Shown one piece after another: positions 58,600 to 64,000 of a stretch of 64,000 bases of DNA. The notes beneath the pieces were generated by a model. It was given only the letters and a program-made list of their open reading frames with translations, was not told the DNA's origin and searched no databases. Position numbers and translations under genes: made by a program. Within the stretch, counting starts at the first letter, position 1. The number at the start of each line of letters is the position of its first letter. Origin of the DNA: Dastarcus helophoroides (taxonomy: Eukaryota; Arthropoda; Insecta; Coleoptera; Bothrideridae); assembly GCA_028583605.1 (NCBI GenBank), contig CM053326.1:13308587-13372586 (forward strand). Reading direction: 5' to 3'.

Positions 58600-59590
58600 C
58601 TAGTTTAACGGTTCCGTACCTTAAAAGGAAAAAAGAACCGTTATAATCTCTCGTATCCGTCCGTCAAAGAGGTTTTCCTCGAAAACTATGTAACGCATGA
58701 ATTTGAAATTTTGCATAGCGTTAGTTTTCGATGACCCATGTAAAGACCGCCAGCCAATAATTAAAAAAATAGAACATTTTATAATAAAATGGAGGTTAAT
58801 TTGGTTACCGACAAGTCAAGTTTTAGTTAGTATATCGTGTGAGGTACTATTTGAAAGAACTGTCTCTAAGGATATCAATTTTTTTTAATTTTAAGTTCAA
58901 TGCTCTTAAAGGTACAGCTCAAAATGCGTAAGAAATGACCGTTCCCCCCTGATCTCCTAGGTTTTTAAAGATAAAATTCAGATTCTAATAGGGTTAGTAG
59001 CTATTGGATCACAGATAATCGGAAATCTGCAGGTTTTTTTGATATCGTAATAGTTGTTGAGAAAACAAATATTTCATGAAAAAATAGGTGCTTTCATTTC
59101 AAGGCTTCCGGACTCATACAGTATTAATTTTTTTCAAATAATAAACTTGATTTAGCAAGGATAGAATGCAGATTAAATGTGTCCCTTACATGATTTCATT
59201 TGGATGAATATTTTCGGAGTTACCTCAGGTTTATTAAATTGCAGGCAACGGCAGTAATTACGGCTGGACTCGAACATTTTAGTGCGATCCGAGACGATCC
59301 GATAACCTGTGTTAGTCATCGACTCATTGCGAATCGCCAATGAATCCTTTTTACCAGAGGCATTATCAGTATAGACACCAGTTCCATAAATATTGCGATT
59401 GATTGTAGGAAAAAAGTGTGGTATTTGAAAATGAGCAATATTTTTATTTTTCAATTAAAACACAAGAAAATTTGGATAAAACTCTAAATTCATACATAAG
59501 TAAAAATCATTTAATTTGATCTATTGACTGTTTACTGTATTAATTGGTACGGAACCCTAATTGTGCGAGTCCGACTAACTCTTGACTGAT
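58600..59590 (+). repeat. ~1 kb dispersed insect repeat, copy C
   Basis: Starts with ACGGTTCCGTACCTTAAAAG at about 58609 and ends GGTACGGAACCCTAATTGTG then CGAGTCCGACT near 59574. GTTCCGTACC and GGTACGGAAC make an inverted terminal word. It aligns with copy A (reverse) over most of its length, including ACTCATTGCGAATCGCCAAT at 59322-59341, matched in copy A near 13290. The 93-codon minus frame 59173-59454 lies inside and is not a known protein. Confidence 0.7.
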
Positions 59591-59599
59591 TTTTCCTTA

Positions 59600-62160
59600 A
59601 TACTTCAAATTAAAGCTTCCAATATTTATTTTATTTTTAAAATTTCAACTTGTCTCATTTTAAGAAAGTTTTGATTTTCTTTTTCGAAAGTTCCACCTGA
59701 ATCTCCACAGCTCCCTTTTTCTCTAAATTTTCCGTTAAAATTCAAAATTTTAATTTTTTTAAATTGCTGAGCTAACAACTCGAATCTCCAAGTTTTATAA
59801 AAAAAGTCAACATTTCGGAGAATCTTTAAATTTCGAGGTGAATTAAAAATTTCAAAAATATGGATATAGATAGAGCAACCGCTGTTTCGAATTTTAATAG
59901 CATTAGGTATGTTTTTATTATTCATTTAATTTTTTCTGTTATACATATCAAAATTGTATAAAAAATCAACCACTTAAACTAAATTTTTATTGTATTTTAA
60001 AATTACTAGAAATCGCTTTTTCTGTTGAAAATTTTAGAGCCGTATTACTTTCGAGGAGAACATTAGTTTTTGGTGAAGTGTTATGCATTTACATAGTTTT
60101 CCATGTTCTTTTAAAAAAGGATAGACAAATTTTATTCAGGAGAAAATATTCACCAGAAGAGTTGCTTCAGTTACTCTTAACTGCCTCCTAGAAATTTCAG
60201 AGAAGTCTAAGAACCAGTGGCATGCTCTTCATGGAAGCTAGGAAAGTGCCCCTTTTTACAAAATGAAAACTTCCATATTCCTTTTATTTTAAAATCTCTT
60301 TTTTTTCACGCAACAGCTGCGACCACTATTTCAATAAATAGTGGTCGCAGCTGTTGCGTAAAAAAAAGAGATTTTAAAATGCCTAAAATCAATATATTGA
60401 TAACGCTTATGATCAAAATTTAACAATTTTTTCAAAATTTTGAAAAGCCTGACTTTTAAGTTTCAATTAATTATTAACAATTTCGACTCTTATGAAAATT
60501 TTGACATTTCAAAATTTTATGGTTTTCAAAATTTTATTTTTTCAAAATTTTGACTTTTTCTCGAAATTTTAACGTTTCTGAAAATCTTAACCTTTTCGAA
60601 ATTTCGACTTTTTTATGAAATTTTATCTTTATTTTTTAAATTCGACTTTTAATTAGTAGTTTAGCTTCGACATTTTAAAAATAATTCATTTCTCGAAATT
60701 CCAATTTAATGTATTGAAAATTTTTGAACTTAAAAAAAAACTTTTTAAAAGATTTTAAGAAATGTTATACTTTTGAAAATTATGATTTTATGAATATTTT
60801 TTAACTTTTATTCAAATATTTCGGTTTTCTTGAAATTTAATAATTTTATTTCTCAAAATTACGACTTTTATATAGAAATTTCGACTCTCACTTGAAAATT
60901 TGATTTTTCAATCATATAGCTTGTTTCGTGAAGTTTTGACCACTTTTTAAACATGTCCAAGTTTTTCTAAAATTCAACTTTTTCTGGAATTTTGAATTAT
61001 TTCCAAAAATATTGTCACATTTTAATTTTTTTTGTAAATTGGACCTTTTCCGAAAAATTGGAATTTGTCTAAAATTCGACTTTGTCTCTCTAAATATTAA
61101 ATTGTTTTTAAAATTTAGATTTCTTTGTAATTTCTAACTTTTTTGAAAAATTGCATTTTCATAATTTTTTATAAAAATTCGACTTTTTTAAATTTCGATT
61201 TATTACTGAAAATTGCGACACTTTTGTAAATTTAGACATTTTAATGTATTAATTTTTCAAAACTTTATTTTTTCAAAATTTTAGTTTTTCTCATAATGAC
61301 GAATTTTTTAATTACAAATTTCGATTTTTTAAATATTTCGACTTTTTAAAAATTTCTCAAAATTTTTAATTATATTAAATATTTCGACTTTTTTAAAAAT
61401 TTGGTTTTTTCTACAACTTGGATCTTTTTCCTACAATTTTGACTATTTTCTAAAAAAAGTCAATTTTTTTGAGATTTCAACTTTTTGTGGAAATTTCGAC
61501 TTTTTTCTAATATTGACTAAGAAGTTTGGACTCGTTTAAAAATTGAACATTTTTGAAAAATTCGAAATTTCAACTTTTCCTCAAAATATCCACTTTTAAG
61601 TTTACATTTTTGCAATTTTCAAGTTTGTTTAAAAAAATAATGCTTTGAAAGTTTCGAAATTTTTCGGAATAATTTTAAAATTTTGAAATTTTTCAAAATT
61701 TTGACTTTCGGAATTTTGACTTTTTTTAAAAATTCCGACTTTTTGATATTTTGGAATTTTTGAAAATTTCGACTCTTTTGAAAAATTAATGGAAATTTTA
61801 AAGAAAATCTCAGAAAAAAATATATTCTTGCTCAAGTTACATTTTGTGTTTAAACTGATTTTTGTAATTGTTTAACATAAATTTTAAGTTTAATCTCTGG
61901 CGTTTTTGTTTAATTTAAGGAGATAAATTCAAAAAATAAATGACTTAGTACAAAAACCAAATTAAACATTAAAAAAATAATATTTAAAGTTTAACTTCAA
62001 ATTGGAATATTGGATTTTTTTTTAAATAAATTTGGACAAACATTTGGATTTAGACTTAAAATTTTCAATTTTTTTTCTAACATTTTAACCATCTTTTCGA
62101 AATTTGAATTGTTTTAAAATTGTTAATTTAAATCGATATTTCGACTTATCGAAATTCGAC
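59600..62160 (+). repeat. degenerate A/T-rich motif tract, TTTCGACTTTTT orientation
   Basis: The longest example. From about 60430 to 61780 the words TTTCGACTTTTT, GAAAATTTCGAC and TTTTGACTTTTTC recur at roughly 17-21 base spacing with much drift, so that no exact unit survives. CG is largely confined to the TTTCGA word. No coding; the short minus frames at 59626-59925 and 61629-61835 follow from composition. A near-perfect hairpin sits inside at 60286-60380. Confidence 0.7.
60286..60380. repeat. near-perfect hairpin, 45-46-bp arms, 4-base loop
   Basis: Left arm ATTTTAAAATCTC, eight T, CACGCAACAGCTGCGACCAC, TATTT; loop CAAT; right arm is the exact complement apart from one missing base beside the T run. 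GC content of the tip is far higher than that of the surroundings. Confidence 0.9.
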
Positions 62161-62347
62161 AAAAAGAAAGGTTACTTTTTGAATGCTAATGCATTTAAAA
62201 TGTAATCAGTTGGAAGCAAAATTGTACTAAATCTTTTAAAAGCATTTCGATCATAACACGTCACTGCCAAAAACTAAGAAGATATTTGAGTCATTTCACT
62301 CAAAAAATATTGATCAAGCCAAATCAAAAACGAAAAATTTAATTCCT

Positions 62348-62525
62348 AAAAATTGAAACACAGAACTTGTCCCCTGAAACCAAGAAAAATTAAAAAACAC
62401 CAGCTGTCGAAACGTAGTTTCTCTCTGAAGATGACAGCTTAGCTGTCGAAACGCGTTAGAGCAACCTTTGTTGTGTTTTTTAATTTTTCTTGGTTTCAGG
62501 GGACAAGTTCTGTGTTTCAATTTTT
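62348..62525. mobile_element. palindromic Penelope-type terminal sequence with hammerhead-like core
   Basis: Two 53-base arms (62348-62400 and 62473-62525) are exact reverse complements; they contain CTTGTCCCCTGAAACCAAG. The 72-base centre holds AGCTGTCGAAACG twice (62402-62414 and 62441-62453) and one CTGAAGA (62425-62431). The right part matches the minus strand of 8690-8815. Penelope-like elements carry hammerhead ribozymes in their terminal repeats and often have head-to-head or tandem ends, so this may be such an end. Confidence 0.6.
62425..62452 (+). ncRNA. hammerhead ribozyme-like core
   Basis: CTGAAGA, one T, GACAGC, loop TTA, GCTGTC, then GAAAC. The helix is a perfect 6-bp stem. The CTGANGA and GAAA strands are those of a hammerhead core; the single unpaired T before the stem departs from the canonical form. 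Self-cleavage is inferred, not shown. Confidence 0.4.
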
Positions 62526-63120
62526 GAAGATAACCAAGGACCAGTCCGTTCTATTAAACTTATTAATTCCTAAATAAAGGAGAAAATCTGTTTGTATCCG
62601 TCACTGTATAATGCAATAAAAGTATATTATATGAGCCAAATATGTGTAGTATTTATACCTAAAATTTTGGTAACATAAGTATAGTTGCTCATTGGAGAAA
62701 AATTTTACCTGTGGAATTTATATTTTCAAAAAATAGTGACTTTAATTTAGTCAACTTTTTATTTCAATGTTAAAATTTACACTTTTTTTTGTTAAATACA
62801 ACAAAAATATGCCGAAATATGCGAGGTTATTAGAAATGTGCCAACATCATCAAAATATGCATGCATATGCAAGTTGCATAAAATCCGCTCTCTTCTGATA
62901 ACCAATAGAGATATAGTCTAAAATAAAACAGGATTAAAGGTAGATTACATAAACTTTAACAAACTTTTATTTGTCGCTCACATTCGAGGGCTGAGTGAAA
63001 AGTATTTTTTTATAAAATGAACCATCCTGCATATTTTTTAATGTCTTAAAAGGATGTTTTACTTCCCAATTTAAAACACGTAGTGTAATTTATACATGAT
63101 TAACTGGGAAATTATTGATA

Positions 63121-63516
63121 TACAGGGTATTTAGTAAGAAATGGGACAGTGCAATATCTCAGGAATCAAGAACAAGGGGTGATTTAGGCAATGAGAAAAT
63201 ATGATGTTAAATTATGCCATGGGGACACATTTTCAGGTACAAAAATTGTAATTTTCTTTCGTCATGTCTATGTTATACCATAATAACGAATTTTTTTTAA
63301 AATTGATGCCATATTTTTTATTTAATAAAGCATCTAGCACCCTAAAACCAACCACGAAATAATATTTTTCGAATTAAACTAAAGATGAAGAAAGAAAATT
63401 AACATTTTTGTCCCTGCAAATGTGTCCACATGATTTAAAATCATATGTTCACATTGTCGAATTCACCATTTGTTCATGAGATATTGCACTGTCCCATTCC
63501 TCGCTATCACCCTGTA
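63121..63516. mobile_element. MITE, 396 bp, TACAGGGT ends, TA duplication
   Basis: Left end TACAGGGTATTTAGTAAGAA then ATGGGACAGTGCAATATCTC; right end GAGATATTGCACTGTCCCAT then TCCTCGCTATCACCCTGTA. The inverted repeat is about 45 bases with a few changes. TA at each edge can be the target duplication of a Tc1/mariner-type MITE. No coding. Confidence 0.85.
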
Positions 63517-63850
63517 AATGGTACACTTACAATGCATCTGATTTTATTTTAAACAAAACAACAACAAAACTATGATAGACGGGTTGTAAAATATTTATTA
63601 TTATTATAACTGTCTAAAAATATGGTCATTGTGTTCTAAACACATTGAAATTTTTCTGACAAAATACAATTTTAGCCCTTTAAAAAGTGGTATATAAAGT
63701 TTCCTTTTCCCTCCCTCCTCTCGGAAGAGTTTCGCCACTGGTATGGTGGACATACTGAGTTAGCGTGCTCTGATGTTTTGAAATTGGCCTTTTCATTTTT
63801 GCATATTCCCTTATATTTCTCTTTTTATTTATTGTTTCTTTTCTTTGTTC

Positions 63851-63882
63851 CTGAAGAAGCCCCCTACGATGGTGGGCGAAAC
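63851..63882 (+). ncRNA. second hammerhead-like core, different sequence
   Basis: CTGAAGA, one A, GCCC, an 11-base loop region, GGGC, then GAAACGTCG. Same plan as at 62425-62452, with a different stem and loop. Penelope-type terminal sequence is the likely context; a Penelope element may continue beyond the right edge. Low certainty. Confidence 0.4.
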
Positions 63883-64000
63883 GTCGAACACTTTTAGTAG
63901 TTCTTTGACACTGTCCAATCCCGGAAGAAGTATATCCTGTAATGACTCTGGGCGTGGAAGCCTTCGTTATCATATACCCTTAAAGTATTACATAATATAT

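Noticed and set aside
59600..62160. CRISPR-like or exact tandem repeat
   Set aside because: There are no identical repeats or regular unique spacers; the words drift continuously.
62314..62520. 68-codon minus-strand frame
   Set aside because: It arises from the palindromic sequence itself.

Overview
This is an AT-rich stretch of a metazoan nuclear genome, almost certainly an insect or close arthropod. The signs are decayed non-LTR retrotransposons with jockey-like reverse transcriptase (RT) ends, mariner and Tc1 transposases, a hAT element with an 8-bp target duplication, Penelope-like elements with a GIY-YIG domain, solo LTRs, many fold-back/MITE elements, and one small intron-containing SWIM zinc-finger gene model. 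There are no bacterial-style operons, rRNA genes or CRISPR arrays. The order of insect cannot be fixed from the sequence.

Layout. 1-9 kb: a jockey-like RT remnant (minus strand), a fold-back element, a four-exon SWIM gene model (4639-5696), a decayed Penelope-like element (6280-7530, minus), a 349-bp LTR-like insert with an ATAT duplication, and a Penelope-type terminal fragment. 9-12.7 kb: mostly featureless AT-rich DNA. 12.7-19.4 kb: a graveyard of nested insertions: a hAT element carrying an inner ~1 kb repeat; a mariner split by a jockey 3' end; and a MITE split by a Tc1-like element with TA flanks. 20.4-25.2 kb: a LINE cut by a 1,617-bp solo LTR (CCAT duplication), then two dead mariners. 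26.4-31.2 kb: a tandem array of MITE-derived units abutting the best-preserved coding sequence of the window, a 5'-truncated Penelope-like element (RT plus GIY-YIG), followed by jockey fragments, one carrying the tail of another LINE. 31-45 kb: long degenerate A/T-rich repeat tracts built on a loose TTTCGACTTTTT motif, a second solo LTR (GAAT duplication), and a tandem duplication of ~220 bp. 45-53.7 kb: a full-length dead mariner, several hairpins, and a long fold-back element holding two oppositely oriented tRNA-like sequences. 53-64 kb: a LINE 3' end with RNase H, another copy of the ~1 kb dispersed repeat, the largest motif-rich tract, two near-perfect hairpins, a MITE, and sequences resembling Penelope-type hammerhead ribozymes.

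The window is best read as heterochromatin-like or intronic/intergenic DNA filled with old and young mobile elements. The only candidate host gene is the SWIM model. The elements do not work as a pathway, but their nesting gives relative ages: mariner before jockey at 15.5-17.2 kb; LINE before LTR at 20.4-23 kb; MITE before Tc1 at 17.4-19.4 kb. The points most worth following up are the fold-back element with paired tRNA-like heads, the hairpin with a duplicated hammerhead-like core at 62.4 kb, the MITE tandem array next to the Penelope element, and the TTTCGACTTTTT tracts.
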